This document shows positions 31,065-41,017 of a stretch of 64,000 bases of DNA, piece by piece. The position numbers were made by a program, and so were the translations under genes. The DNA comes from Ornithinimicrobium sp. INDO-MA30-4 (lineage in GTDB: Bacteria; Actinomycetota; Actinomycetes; Actinomycetales; Dermatophilaceae): positions 2,356,001 to 2,420,000 of the forward strand of contig NZ_CP091056.1 in NCBI RefSeq assembly GCF_021535045.1, read 5' to 3'. The notes beneath the pieces were generated by a model that did not search any database, was not told the origin of the DNA, and saw only the letters and a program-made list of their open reading frames with translations. The stretch's first letter is position 1; each line of letters opens with the position of its first letter.

Positions 31065-32065
31065 CGCAGCCGCGCGAACAGGAGATGCCGATGCTGAACG
31101 TCGCCGACGCCCACGTGGCCTTCGATGGCGAATTGGCTGTTCAGGGCGCTGGTTTTCAGTTGAGTGAGGGGCAGGTGTTGGCCATCCTGGGGCCGTCAGG
31201 TTGTGGCAAATCAACCTTGCTCCGTGCGATTGCTGGGCTAGAGCCACTGGAACAGGGCAGGGTCTCGCTCAACGGTCGTGATCTAGCGGGTGTGCCCGCC
31301 CACCAACGTGGTTTTGCCTTGATGTTTCAGGACGGGCAACTGTTTGCTCAGCGATCCGTGGGCGACAACGTTGGCTATGCCCTGAAGTTGCAAGGGCTGC
31401 CACGGGCTGAGCGTGTGGCCAGGGTGACGGAACTGCTGGAGGTCGTCGGGCTCCCGGGATATGAAGAGCGCCGACCGGCGACCCTCAGCGGCGGCGAACA
31501 GCAGCGAGTGGCACTAGCCCGGTCATTGGCGGCCAAGCCCACGCTGTTGTTGCTCGATGAGCCGCTCTCGGCCTTGGACCGATCGTTGCGTGATCGCTTG
31601 GCCACCGATCTGCGCGAGATCTTGGTGCGCACCAAGACAACGGCGATTATGGTCACCCACGATCACGACGAGGCCTTCACCATGGCTGATCGGATGGGGG
31701 TCATGTTGGCTGGTCAGTTGGTGCAGGTGGGCGACACCCGTCAGGTATGGCGAGAGCCGGTCTCCAAAGACGTTGCCTCGTTCTTGGGTTATACGTCCTT
31801 CTTCCGTGACGCAGCGGCGGGGCGGGTCGCTGCGATCGCGGATGTGGCCTGGCACGGTCAGACTGTGGGATTGCGGCCCTCAGCCCTGGCCGCTGACCAG
31901 GGCGGATCGTTAAAAGGCTTAGTGCGCCGGGCCAGCCCAGGTGCCCAGCAGACCCGTCTCGTGGTGCATGTGGAGGGGATGGGCGAGGTAGACGCCATCG
32001 CTGCTCCGGCAGTGGAGTTCACGACGGGCCAGGAGATAAGTCTGCGACTCAATCTGCCAGCGTAG
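31061..32065 (+). CDS. thiQ: thiamine ABC transporter ATP-binding protein
   Basis: An intact 334-residue ABC ATPase that powers thiamine import. It shows Walker A GPSGCGKST (near residue 44), Q-loop FQDGQLF, signature LSGGEQQR, Walker B LLLLDEPLSALD and the H-loop VTHD. A C-terminal extension of about 100 residues forms a regulatory TOBE-like domain. ATG at 31061 overlaps the end of thiP; later in-frame ATGs (31085, 31091) are alternatives. Last gene of the TPP-controlled operon. Confidence 0.93.
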   Translation: MTQPREQEMPMLNVADAHVAFDGELAVQGAGFQLSEGQVLAILGPSGCGKSTLLRAIAGLEPLEQGRVSLNGRDLAGVPAHQRGFALMFQDGQLFAQRSVGDNVGYALKLQGLPRAERVARVTELLEVVGLPGYEERRPATLSGGEQQRVALARSLAAKPTLLLLDEPLSALDRSLRDRLATDLREILVRTKTTAIMVTHDHDEAFTMADRMGVMLAGQLVQVGDTRQVWREPVSKDVASFLGYTSFFRDAAAGRVAAIADVAWHGQTVGLRPSALAADQGGSLKGLVRRASPGAQQTRLVVHVEGMGEVDAIAAPAVEFTTGQEISLRLNLPA

Positions 32066-32081
32066 CGCTGATTGGCGTTGG

Positions 32082-32536
32082 CTAGATGTCTGGGTTGACC
32101 GGTTCGATTTTGCTGGGCGGCGTGGGGGAGTCGCAGTAGGCAAAATTCCCGCCATTAGCTGAGTGGTAGTTGGCTTGCTCGCCATCAACAGACAAGATCA
32201 GCAGTTCGCCGGGCATCAGGGCTTGGGTGTAGACCTCGCCAGGCTTGGGGCAGCCGGCTGAGCCATCAGACCAGGTCACCGAACGGTGATAAGCGATCTG
32301 GATCTCCTCCTGCGACACGTCCCACCGACTGCCTAGATCGGCGACAGCAGCCTGCACCCGTTCGTCGTTCATCTCGGCTGCCTCAGTTTCTGGAGTGTTG
32401 GGGCTGGCCGTGGACGCGACCGGCTGACCATCAGGGGTGCGCAATCGGCGCCATCGGCGCAGTCCTGCGAGATGGAGCAGGCCGTGAGCAACGCCAAGAC
32501 CAGCGCGCCGGTGCTGAAACTCGTGAATGCCTTCAT
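32082..32536 (-). CDS. hypothetical lipoprotein (frameshifted)
   Basis: A small lipoprotein of about 150 residues. ATG 32536 starts a signal peptide MKAFTSFSTGALVLALLTAC with the lipobox LTAC. The frame changes near 32440 and continues through a Thr/Ser/Pro linker to a domain with GSRWDVSQEEIQIAYHRSVTW and EVYTQALMPGELLILSVDG. The latter recalls uncharacterised actinobacterial secreted proteins; no function is assigned. It converges on thiQ with a gap of only 16 bases. Confidence 0.72.
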
Positions 32537-32575
32537 GGGTTTACGACGTTACGCCTCATGGTGAGGTTCCGCGGG

Positions 32576-33370
32576 CTAGGCCTTCGTGGGTTGGGGCCTA
32601 ATGGTCAACGCTTGGCTGGCCTGACCCACCGGGCCGTGGACGTCATGCAGAGGTGGTGGTGAGCCCTAGCCCGGTAGCGCCCCAGGATGCCTGCGCACAG
32701 AGACCAACCCAGGGCAGTTCCGGGGCTCGGAATAAGTGGATGCTGAGGTCGGTGTTCGGAAACATCCAGGCTTCGGGCCCTGCCGTGGGCCGATCCCGTT
32801 GGCAGTATCGACCAGGCCCACGTACCGGGCTAGCGCTGTGCTCTCCTCGCCATCGACCAGTCCATAAGGGTCTGCAACCAGGCTGCCCCGGCACCGGGGC
32901 GAGAGCCAGGCACGGCCCGGAACTCCACCGATTCGATGTACCCGCCGCCCCAACGACCCATGCCACCCCAGGGCGGGCACTCGTCTGGCGCTGGCAGCGC
33001 GGGCGCCTCGCTAGCCGCTACTTCCTCGGTGTCTTGGACCGAAAGCCGCCAAGCAGTCGCGCGCACGACGACTCGATCACCAACCGACATTGAGGCTTCG
33101 ATGAGCTCAATCGTCCGGCCCGGCCGCAACGTTTGGGTGGTGATGCTGCTGATTTGGGCGGGGATCATGCCCAGGATGTCGAAGGTGACTCGGCCCAGTT
33201 GCATTTCGGGCCTTGGCGCGTGGCGTTCTAGGGCGTGCGTGAGCAACACCTACCGGTGCCATGTGCTGCTCCAGCGCAGACCAGGCACCTTGGGTGTGGA
33301 TCGTCGGCTGATAGCGGTCCTCGCCTAAGGCAATGTAATAAAAGTCGCTGGACGGCAGTGTCGAGTTCAC
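32576..33370 (-). CDS. acyl-CoA thioesterase family protein (frameshifted)
   Basis: A double hot-dog thioesterase of about 265 residues of the TesB-like actinobacterial type, which would hydrolyse acyl-CoA. The GTG start at 33370 gives VNSTLPSSDFYYIALG. Frame changes near 33245, 32850 and 32800 join GAWSALEQHMAPV, THALERHAPRPEMQLGRVTFDILG, DGEESTALARYVGLVDTANGIG and the C-terminal FPNTDLSIHLFRAPE. The catalytic Asp/Gln region is DLSIHL. The end at TAG 32576 requires one more shift near 32645. Confidence 0.8.
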
Positions 33371-33391
33371 CGCCCCAGTGTAGAAAGGAAT

Positions 33392-34424
33392 ATGGCTCTG
33401 CACTCCGCGACGGTCCGTGAATATGCCCAAGCTTGGGCAGCGATTGCCATTGAGGTGATCGAGCGGCCCTACCCCTACTCCTCCGGCCACCTGGCCAGGG
33501 GCCCAGAAGACGTCGACATCACCCCGCAGCGCCTGCACCCTGCCTTTGGGGATCCTTGGATTGGCACTCCAGCGTGCACATGCAGTGGAGCCTGCTGCAT
33601 CTGCTGAGCAACTATCCCGATGACCTCCGGGCCGATACTCGCCGCCGCGGGCTCGCGCTGCTCGTCAATCGACTGAGCGCCGAGAACTTGGCGGTCGAAG
33701 TGCGCTATTTGAAGGATCATCCAGGTTTCGAGCGTCCGTATGGCTGGGCGTGGGCGGCGCAATTGGGTGCCGCGCTTCAGGAAGTCGGCTCGCGGAACTC
33801 AAGGCTGCCGCGGCTGCGGTTCAGCCACTGTTGGACCAGATCGCTCAGGCGACTCATGCGTGGCTGCCGCGCCAGGCATACCCGGTCCGGCATGGAAAAC
33901 ACCAGAACGATGCGTTTGCCTTGACGTTGCTGCTCGACGCATTCGCCCGCCTTGAGCGCCACGACGTGTGCGCCGCCATTGAAACCCGAGCCCGCGAGTG
34001 GTTCGGCTCGGATGTGGACTATCAAACGAGATATGAGCCCAGCGGCAGTGACTTCCTCTCACCGGCGCTGTGCGAGGCAATGCTGATGAGTCGAGTGCTG
34101 CCCGAAGCCGAGTTTGAGCCGTGGCTGGCGGCTTTTCTGCCTGGCTGGGGCACGGGCGGGCACCCGCAACTCCTCGCGGTGCCTGAAGTGCTTGATGGCA
34201 ACGACGGGCAATTTGTGCACCTACGCGGGTTAGCACTCTCTCGGGCCTGGCAGTTGCGTGCCCTCTCCGACTGCCTGGGTGATGACGCCCGTCAGCGGAT
34301 AGGCGCAGCCGCCGACGCCCAGGGGAGAAGTGCGCTGAGCGACATCGTTGAAGGAGACTTCATGGCGACCCATTGGCTGGTTTCGTTTGCGCTGCTCGCG
34401 CATGGAGCGGGGCAGGAGCAGTGA
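33392..34424 (+). CDS. DUF2891 protein (frameshifted)
   Basis: A DUF2891 protein of about 344 residues with an alpha/alpha-barrel-like repeat pattern. Characteristic segments are RPYPYSSGHLARGPED, WHSSVHMQWSLLHLL, RPYGWAWAAQLGAALQE, SGSDFLSPALCEA and GDFMATHWLVSFALL. Shifts near 33550 and 33785 separate the three parts. Function is unknown; the fold suggests a glycan- or sugar-processing enzyme, which is inference. Its stop overlaps the next gene by four bases (GTGA). Confidence 0.85.
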
Positions 34425-34767
34425 CTTCCACGCGCTGTTCAGCATGCGGCTCCAGGCTGCCACCGAGAGGCGAGCGGTGCATCGACTGTCGACTTCCGCT
34501 GACGGGGCCCTCACGGTTGCCTTGGTTTCCGGCCCAGCCGTCACGATGCCCGTCGTAGTCCTCTGCGTCGTGGGTGCCATCTCGGTGTTGTACGCGGCAC
34601 TCCCGCAGCGCCGGTTGGTGGTCGTCTGCGCCTTCGTCACCTTGCTGGTCGGTGTCTCCCAAGTCGCTCCCTACGCGGTCTATTTGCCTCGCTGGCTGAC
34701 CATTGCTCTGGTTGGTGGCGCGCTGCTTGCCCTGGGTATCCGTTATGAGCGCAACCCGCGGGGCTAA
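34421..34767 (+). CDS. small zinc-ribbon membrane protein (frameshifted)
   Basis: About 115 residues. The GTG start overlaps the DUF2891 stop. The N-terminus holds two CxxC pairs (RCSACGSRL and RCIDCRLPL), a likely zinc ribbon. After a frame change near 34545 the rest is hydrophobic: TMPVVVLCVVGAISVLYAAL, LVVVCAFVTLLVGVSQV and WLTIALVGGALLALGI give three membrane helices. No family recognised. The frame switch makes the exact join uncertain. Confidence 0.55.
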
Positions 34768-34826
34768 GCGGGCTGTCGGTTGGGTTGGCTCGCTGCGGTA
34801 GCGCTGGTCAGCTGCAGAAGGTGATG

Positions 34827-34860
34827 AAGGCCCGGTTCCTGTCTCCAGGAACCGGGCCTT
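34827..34860. terminator. bidirectional terminator hairpin
   Basis: A perfect 14-bp stem AAGGCCCGGTTCCT / AGGAACCGGGCCTT closes a six-base loop GTCTCC. It lies between the zinc-ribbon gene (+) and the protease gene (-), both of which end toward it. Confidence 0.85.
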
Positions 34861-34884
34861 CAAAGGTGTCGCTATGCGGTGAGG

Positions 34885-37800
34885 TTACTCAGCCCAGGCG
34901 GGGAGCGCCACGTTCAACGCGTCCTCAACTTCCTGGCTGACCACTGCCGTGCCACCCAAGATGGTGACGCCAGCGGGGGACAGCCGGTCCAACTCACCCA
35001 TGACCGAGTCGGGCACCGACGCGGTGTTGGTGAGCAGCATCGGCACACCCTCGTAGCCAGCCAGACCAGCGCCAGCTAGGGCGTCCGGCCAAGCGTTGCC
35101 CGAGGCCAGGAACGTCTTCGGCTGTTCGGCGTCGTATGCCTGCGTAATGGCTACCGCAGTGAGGTACCGGTTGTCGCCGGACAAGCGATCCGTGGCGCCT
35201 ACAGCGTCGTAGACAGCTGGCTCGACCGACGATTTGCCACCGAGAACAACGACGTTCTCTGCGCCGAGGTAGTCCAGCGCCGCTTGCGTTGAGTCCTCGA
35301 CGCGATCGCCGCGAGTCAACAGCACAGGAGCGCCTTCGGATCCGGCCAATGCGCCACCGCTGAGCGAGTCAGCGAACGCGCCATTCTCACCGCTGGCGAT
35401 GTAAACCGTGTCCACACCTGATGGGTAGAGCTCCATCGCAACGTTGGCGGATGTCTCGTAGCGGTTGGTCCCGCCAATCCGAACAACGTTGGCGTCTGCT
35501 TCCAGCGAATCCTGGATGGCCTGGCTCACCGAGCCAGTGCCGCCCAAAATGATGACACTCGCCGGGGCGATGGCTTCCATGGCGGCAACCGTTGCGGGGG
35601 CAACTCGTCAGACTCCGTGAGGAGAATCGGAGCGGCCACGCCTGCGGCTTCCATGGTGCCGGTGCCCTGCGACTGCGAGGCAGGCGATGCGCCCGAGAGA
35701 GCATCAGCGAAGGCCAACCCGCTTGCGAGATAGACCGTGTCGACATCGCTCGGGTAACTCTGTGCGATCTCCGCGGCGGTCTCAAAGCGGTTGTCACCCG
35801 AGATGCGCTCAACTTCGAGCGCGTCCGCGGGGTCGACCACAACTGCCGTTGTGGCCAGGTTGGTGCCATCCAATGAGTAGCTGATGGCTCCGAGATACCT
35901 GGTGCCAGCGTCCAGACCTGACCACGAAAGCGTCGAATCGTTGGGGACGCCAGCGGCCGTTTCGAACGTGCTCGGGTCAACAGTCATATTGTCCGCAGAC
36001 TCCGTCAGCACCCACTGGTTGAGCTCAACCGTTGCGTTTGGCTCTTCAGAGAAGAGATCCACCGTGACGAAGTACTCATCGGCGGCTGGATTCAGCAGTC
36101 GGACTTGCTCCGTAGAGTCGCCATTGCCACTGGAAGCGACCAGGGAACCACTCGAGTCGTAGACCGACAGGTCAATATCAGCGGCGCTGACCCCCTCGTT
36201 AAACGTGGACACCTGAGCCACCGAGGTTCCCTCGGGAATACTCATGACGCCGGTGTAGTCGTTGACCGTGGAGGGGTCGCGTGTGACCTCAACCGGAACC
36301 ACCGTGGCAGGCTCGAGACCATCAACCGTTAGGTCTGCTTGCACCGCATCGGCGGTGGTGAACTGGAAATCAGTGCTGCCTTCCGTGGTGGTCTCGTAGA
36401 TTTCCTCCGGGACGCTGATAGCTGACGGCAGCACAGCGATCGGGCTTTCGACATTGATGGAGTCGTTGCCCCAGGTGAGTTGCGCGAATGACCACTCGCC
36501 TGCGGGTGCGCCATTAGCCGAGATCGTGACCTCGAAGTCAGCAGTCTCGCCAACCGGGATGCGCAAGGTCTCGGGCGAGACGCTGATAGCCAACCCTTCT
36601 GGTGCGACGACCGATGCGTCGACATCCTGCGTTGCATCACTCACGTTGGTCACCGTGCGAGTGACGGTCTGCTCGCCAGCCAAGGCACCGATCGAAATGC
36701 TGGGGTAGTTGACGTCACTGGGGTCCGAGTCTTCGAAGCCAGAGCAGTCCTGCCCAATAAGCTGGAATTGCCCGATCGCGCAGGCGTACTCAAACCACTC
36801 CGCGGCACCGGACTCATAGACCAGGCCAGGGTTGTAAGAGGGCCGGAACTACCTCGCCTGCACCAAAGTCCAGCGGTGAAGCGTCTTCACCGTTGCGCTG
36901 GATCGGGTCACCAGCCGTGTTGACGTCGCGTGCCGTCGTCATCATGGCCGATTTCACGGCTGATGGGCTCCAGTCTGGATACTGCTGCATCATCAGCGCA
37001 GCCAGGCCGGCGATGTGCGGTGCCGACATGGATGTGCCTGAAATGCTGTTGAACGCTGGATCACCGCTCGTGCGGTCATTGTGATATGCCGCCACGATGC
37101 TGGCTCCAGGAGCCGTGATGTCTGGCTTAAGCAGGTCGCCGCCACCAGCAGTAGCCGGACCGTAGGAGGAGAAGCCAGCCATTTCGGGAGCTACGACGGG
37201 TGTGTCGTCCTGCGCCGAAATCTTGACCTGTGCTGCATCGGCGGACTCGACGTAGGTGACGAGTGCTTCGCGCACCGTTGAGTCGACGTGAATTGTCGGC
37301 ACTGAGTGGAAATCGGCGTCCAGGGACTGACCTGGGCTCACATTGCCCAAGACCATGCCGACGCCACCGGCCTCGGCGACCGTTGCGCTCTTGTCGACGC
37401 GGGCAATGACGCCGCGGTCACACAACACGACCTTGCCGTCAACGAGGGCCGGGTCCAAGCTCGGCTGGTTTCCGTCAGTCGCCGGGTCAACATCGAGCAG
37501 ACACAAGGCTGCATCTTCTGCCGAAACGCCTTCAGCGGCAGCGTCGACACTGAGGATGACGTCGGAGAAGTCAACGCCGTCCCCGACACCAACCCCCTCG
37601 TAGGTGTCGCCCTCTTGGTTGTCGGAAGCCTCATCAAACGTGGTGACAGTCTTGACGGCGCCACGGTCGTGCGTGCTAGCCGCCACTGTCGTGGTCCACG
37701 GGAGTTGTGGGCCACGCTGCTGGGGCCAACATCGGCACCTGAGTTGCCAGCAGATGTGGCGACAAAGACACCAGCATTGGCTGCGTTAAAGAAGGCGATC

Positions 37801-38818
37801 TCGTCTGGAGTCACCACAAAGTCGCGGGATCCCGAGACGGAGTAGTTGATGACGTCGACGCCATCCTCGACAGCAGCGTCGATGGCGGCCACTAAGTCTT
37901 CAGAAGTTCCGGTGCCCTGGTCGTCTTCGGTGTTCCAGAGCGCCTTGTAGGCAATGATCTGTGCCCGTGGTGCCATGCCCGAGCCGTCGCCCAAGGCGAC
38001 CCCGTTGACTGACATGGGGACACCATTGTTGCCGGCCGACGTGCCCGCTGTGTGTGAGCCGTGCCCATTCGTGTCGGTGGGGGAAAACTTCGGAGTCGAT
38101 GATGTTGCCACTAGCACGGAAGTACTGAGCGCCAATCACCTTGGTGTTGCACTCAAACTGGGGCTCCTCCTCGAATTCACACGGAATGCCTGCAGGCATC
38201 GTGGCGTCTTCAAGAGGAGCAAAGCTGGGGTTATCCATCGCGATGCCGGTGTCGATAACGCCGACAATCATGCCTTCGCCAGCGTTAGAGGTTCCGCCAA
38301 TTGCGATTCCCACACGCCCGATTCACCGGTCAGCCCCAGGTAATCGGGCGTTCCCACGGTGTCCGCGTAGCGGTTTCGTTGGGGAAGATGTTGACGACAG
38401 AGTCGGATTTGCGCAAGGCCGCGACCTGCTCGGCGGTCAAGTCTGCCGAGAAGCCATTAATGGCGACGTCGTAGGTGTAGGACACCGCTTCGTCGTTGAT
38501 GTCGGCTTCACTCAAGACTGATTGACGCTCATCGGTCAGGAAGTCGGCATAGCGATCCGCGGCTGACGTCTCAACGTCGACCTTTTGGCCAACGCCCGGC
38601 TTTGTGGCGGGAATACTTTGAATCCCTCCGGTGTAGGCCGAGATGGGATCGGATTTCAGCTGGACGATGTAGCGCCCAGCCTCATTCTGTTCCTCTAATT
38701 GAACGTCGGAATCTTGGGCTGTCGCGCTGGTGCTTAGCGCTAGAGGTGCGACCACCATGGTCGCTGCGGCAGTGACGGCAATAGCCCGTCTGCGCGCTCC
38801 TCGAGGTGTTGGGGACAC
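34885..38818 (-). CDS. secreted S8 (subtilisin-like) protease with cell-wall-binding repeats (frameshifted)
   Basis: A cell-surface protease of about 1310 residues. GTG 38818, after AAGGA, gives a signal peptide with RRRAIAVTAAATMVVAPLAL. Then come an I9-type propeptide (RYIVQLKSDP...), the catalytic domain with Asp in VGVIDTG, His in NGHGSHTAGT and Ser in SGTSMSAPHIAGL, an inserted PA domain (VVLCDRGVIARVDKSATV), Fn3-like beta domains, and three CWB2 cell-wall-binding repeats (RISGDNRFETA, RIGGTNRYETS, RLSGDNRYLTA). Shifts are needed near 38330, 38105, 37690, 36840 and 35560. It probably degrades extracellular proteins while bound to the wall. Confidence 0.9.
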
Positions 38819-39031
38819 GATGCAATCCTTCAGTGGGGGATAACCTTCGCGGCGGGAAAGTGCTCCCGCCTTATTGCAGTCTCGCTCTATTGCGCGCCCC
38901 TGTAAACGGTACTTGGCCAAATCATGACCTTTCGATCATGAAGCCCTTACCTTCGTGTGCTGGTAGCGCGGTGACAGCAACTCTCAAGTCGGCTGGGAAT
39001 CGGCTGCGGCCCGGGTCGTTACGCTGGTGCG

Positions 39032-39372
39032 GTGACTCTCATACCTGGTTTGCTCTTGTCGGCGATGGCCTTGGCCTACCTCGTGAGTGAATGGCGGATC
39101 CGCCGCGAGACTAGGTGGAAGGAAGGCCCGTTAAACGCGCTCACGTTGCGGATCGCTGCCATGCCGTTCCTGGTGTACGTGGTCGGCGCGGTGATCTTGT
39201 CGACGGGTGGCTGGTCAATCCTCAACTTAACGAGCTTTTGGTGATCGTTGCTCTGCCGTTGGCGTTGGCCGGAGCCGTGCGTTGGTTTCGTCCTGAAGAA
39301 CGAGCCAGCGTCGCTCAGTTAGTCGCACTGTCCCTGAGTTTGCTCGGGTTGACCGCGGTATGGCTGGGGTAA
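39032..39372 (+). CDS. small membrane protein, hypothetical (frameshifted)
   Basis: About 113 residues with four hydrophobic stretches: LIPGLLLSAMALAYLVS, MPFLVYVVGAVILS, LLVIVALPLALAGAV and LVALSLSLLGLTAVWL. GTG start at 39032; one shift near 39225 joins the halves. The stop overlaps the start of the CPBP protease gene by 13 bases, so the two are probably cotranslated. Confidence 0.65.
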
Positions 39373-40151
39373 GCCCTGCCGCGCATCAGTTGACTCGGCG
39401 GGACCTGGTCCTTGAAACCGCGCTGGTGTTGGGAGTGAGCCTGGGGGCTTCGGCACTGTGGTCGGTGTTGTCGCTGATCCGCAAAGTGAGCGCCGATGGT
39501 TCACTGAGCGAGCAGACCACCAGCATGAACTCATCTGTTGTTGAGCAACCGTGGCTGGATCTGGCCTATCAAGTCACAGGTATCGTCCTGGCACTTGTCC
39601 CGGTCCTACTGGCCCTACATCTCTTGGGGCGCGAAGACGGAGGTATGCGCAGCGCGGCGCGATCGATGGGGCTCACCGCCAGCAATCGCTCACAACTGGC
39701 CCGGGCGGGCCGGCAGGGGTCGGTCCTCACCGCCGTGGTCGGCTTGCCAGGCTTAGCCCTCTACTTCGGCGCCCGTGCCCTCCGGCTGAACACCACCATT
39801 GCGGCAGCCAACCTCGATGCTGTGTGGTGGGCCATTCCCGTGCTGGTCCTTGCCGCAGTGCAAAACGCCGTCCTCGAAGAAGTCATCATGATCGGCTACC
39901 TGTTTAAGCGCTGGGGGCAGGCTGGCTGGTCTAACGTCGCCATCATTTTGACTTCAGCCCTGATTCGCGGCACTTACCACTTCTACCAGGGGTTTGGTGG
40001 GTTTGTCGGCAACTTCGTGCTGGGGCTGCTATTCGGCTGGTTGTACCTGCGGACCAAACGTGTGCTCCCGCTGGTGATCGCGCATACCCTGCTCGATGTC
40101 GTGGCCTTTGTCGGGTATGCCGTGCTCGCCAGAAGGGTCGGCTGGCTCTGA
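39360..40151 (+). CDS. CPBP-family intramembrane metalloprotease
   Basis: An intact 263-residue membrane protein of the CAAX/CPBP (Abi) glutamic protease family. The catalytic glutamate pair is in VLEEVIMIGYLFKRW (motif 1). Motif 2 is ALIRGTYHFYQGFGGF with its histidine, and motif 3 is HTLLDVVAF. About seven helices precede and include these. CPBP proteases process prenylated proteins or bacteriocin-like peptides in some bacteria; the target here is unknown. Confidence 0.88.
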   Translation: MAGVSPAAHQLTRRDLVLETALVLGVSLGASALWSVLSLIRKVSADGSLSEQTTSMNSSVVEQPWLDLAYQVTGIVLALVPVLLALHLLGREDGGMRSAARSMGLTASNRSQLARAGRQGSVLTAVVGLPGLALYFGARALRLNTTIAAANLDAVWWAIPVLVLAAVQNAVLEEVIMIGYLFKRWGQAGWSNVAIILTSALIRGTYHFYQGFGGFVGNFVLGLLFGWLYLRTKRVLPLVIAHTLLDVVAFVGYAVLARRVGWL

Positions 40152-40162
40152 GTGCAGTGGTG

Positions 40163-40640
40163 TTAATCGACGCAGGTTGCCGAAAAGCTGAGGTCGGCGA
40201 TAAACATCCTGTTAGCGTTGCTGCCGCTACCCCGGGACACATCGGTGTTCAGGAAATACACCATTCCGACACTGGAGGCAGGGACGATCCCTTGGATGTC
40301 GATGTTGCCCTTCGACCCATTCCTATTGTTGGGGGCTGATCCGCCAGATGCTAGGACCGACCAGGGGTTTAAGGCGGTGCCGTCGCCCTCGAGGTAGGTG
40401 GGGTCGATGACGGTGGTTGCGTAGTTTGAGGTGTCCATGAGGTGCAGGCTCTCGGTATTTTTGCCGTCGATGTCAGTCACAGTGAAGTCGAGGTCGGGTG
40501 CGTAGACCGTTTTCGATGCCTGCAATGCCGCGAGCCACCGGGATATCAACGCTGGTGGTGTTGAGACCACCGACGTTTGGCCAAAAGGTCGCAAAGCGAC
40601 GGGGCGGGGAAACTAGGGAGAACTTAATGGAGATAGCGCT
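40163..40640 (-). pseudogene. 5'-truncated secreted protein, paralogue of the gene at 41018
   Basis: About 155 residues in two frames (join near 40505): ATFWPNVGGLNTTSVDIPV, VYAPDLDFTVTDIDGKNTES and a C-terminal domain ending DLSFSATCVD. It aligns with the C-terminal half of the neighbouring protein at 41018-41848 (FVEDLTFTISDIDGMEVNG; YFSNFRFTVPCA). No start codon or signal peptide is found before the S4-domain gene 5 bases upstream, so the export signal and N-terminal half have been lost. Possibly the remnant of a tandem duplication. Confidence 0.65.
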
Positions 40641-40644
40641 CCGA

Positions 40645-40881
40645 TTACAAGTTTTTCATCTCCGCTGTAACCGGTGTCATACGTTGTCCTGCAAAGGAAG
40701 CCACCATGCCGGGGCGAATCTGAGCACCGCGCCGCGTCTCCACCTGCCCGTTTACCAAAACTTCGCCATTTTCGATGACGAGTCGGGCAGTGGCGCCGTC
40801 TTCAACGACGTTGGCTAACTTCAAGAGTTGCCCGAGACGGATCATCCCGTCACGGATGGGCACTTCAATAGTTTGACTCAC
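40645..40881 (-). CDS. S4-domain RNA-binding protein
   Basis: An intact 78-residue protein consisting of a single S4 domain of the RlbA/YaaA type: IRLGQLLKLANVVEDGATAR, then IENGEVLVNGQVETRRGAQI. It would bind structured RNA in the cytosol, possibly ribosomal. It follows the terminator of the secreted-protein gene and so likely has its own promoter near 40882-40950. Confidence 0.9.
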   Translation of the reverse strand: MSQTIEVPIRDGMIRLGQLLKLANVVEDGATARLVIENGEVLVNGQVETRRGAQIRPGMVASFAGQRMTPVTAEMKNL

Positions 40882-40952
40882 CGTTCCAGCCTAGAGCCTG
40901 AGGTGGCCGAGCCCGGCGACAGAGTGCGCGGCGCCAGGCGGCCGGACCGCTT

Positions 40953-40996
40953 CGGGGCCAGTGCCAGCACCAAATGGTGAGCTAGCACTGGCCCCG
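40953..40996 (-). terminator. terminator of the secreted-protein gene
   Basis: A perfect 12-bp outer stem CGGGGCCAGTGC / GCACTGGCCCCG encloses an inner CACC-AAAT-GGTG hairpin. It lies 21 bases after the stop of the gene at 41018. Confidence 0.8.
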
Positions 40997-41017
40997 AGGG
41001 CGATCCATGGCGGCGAA

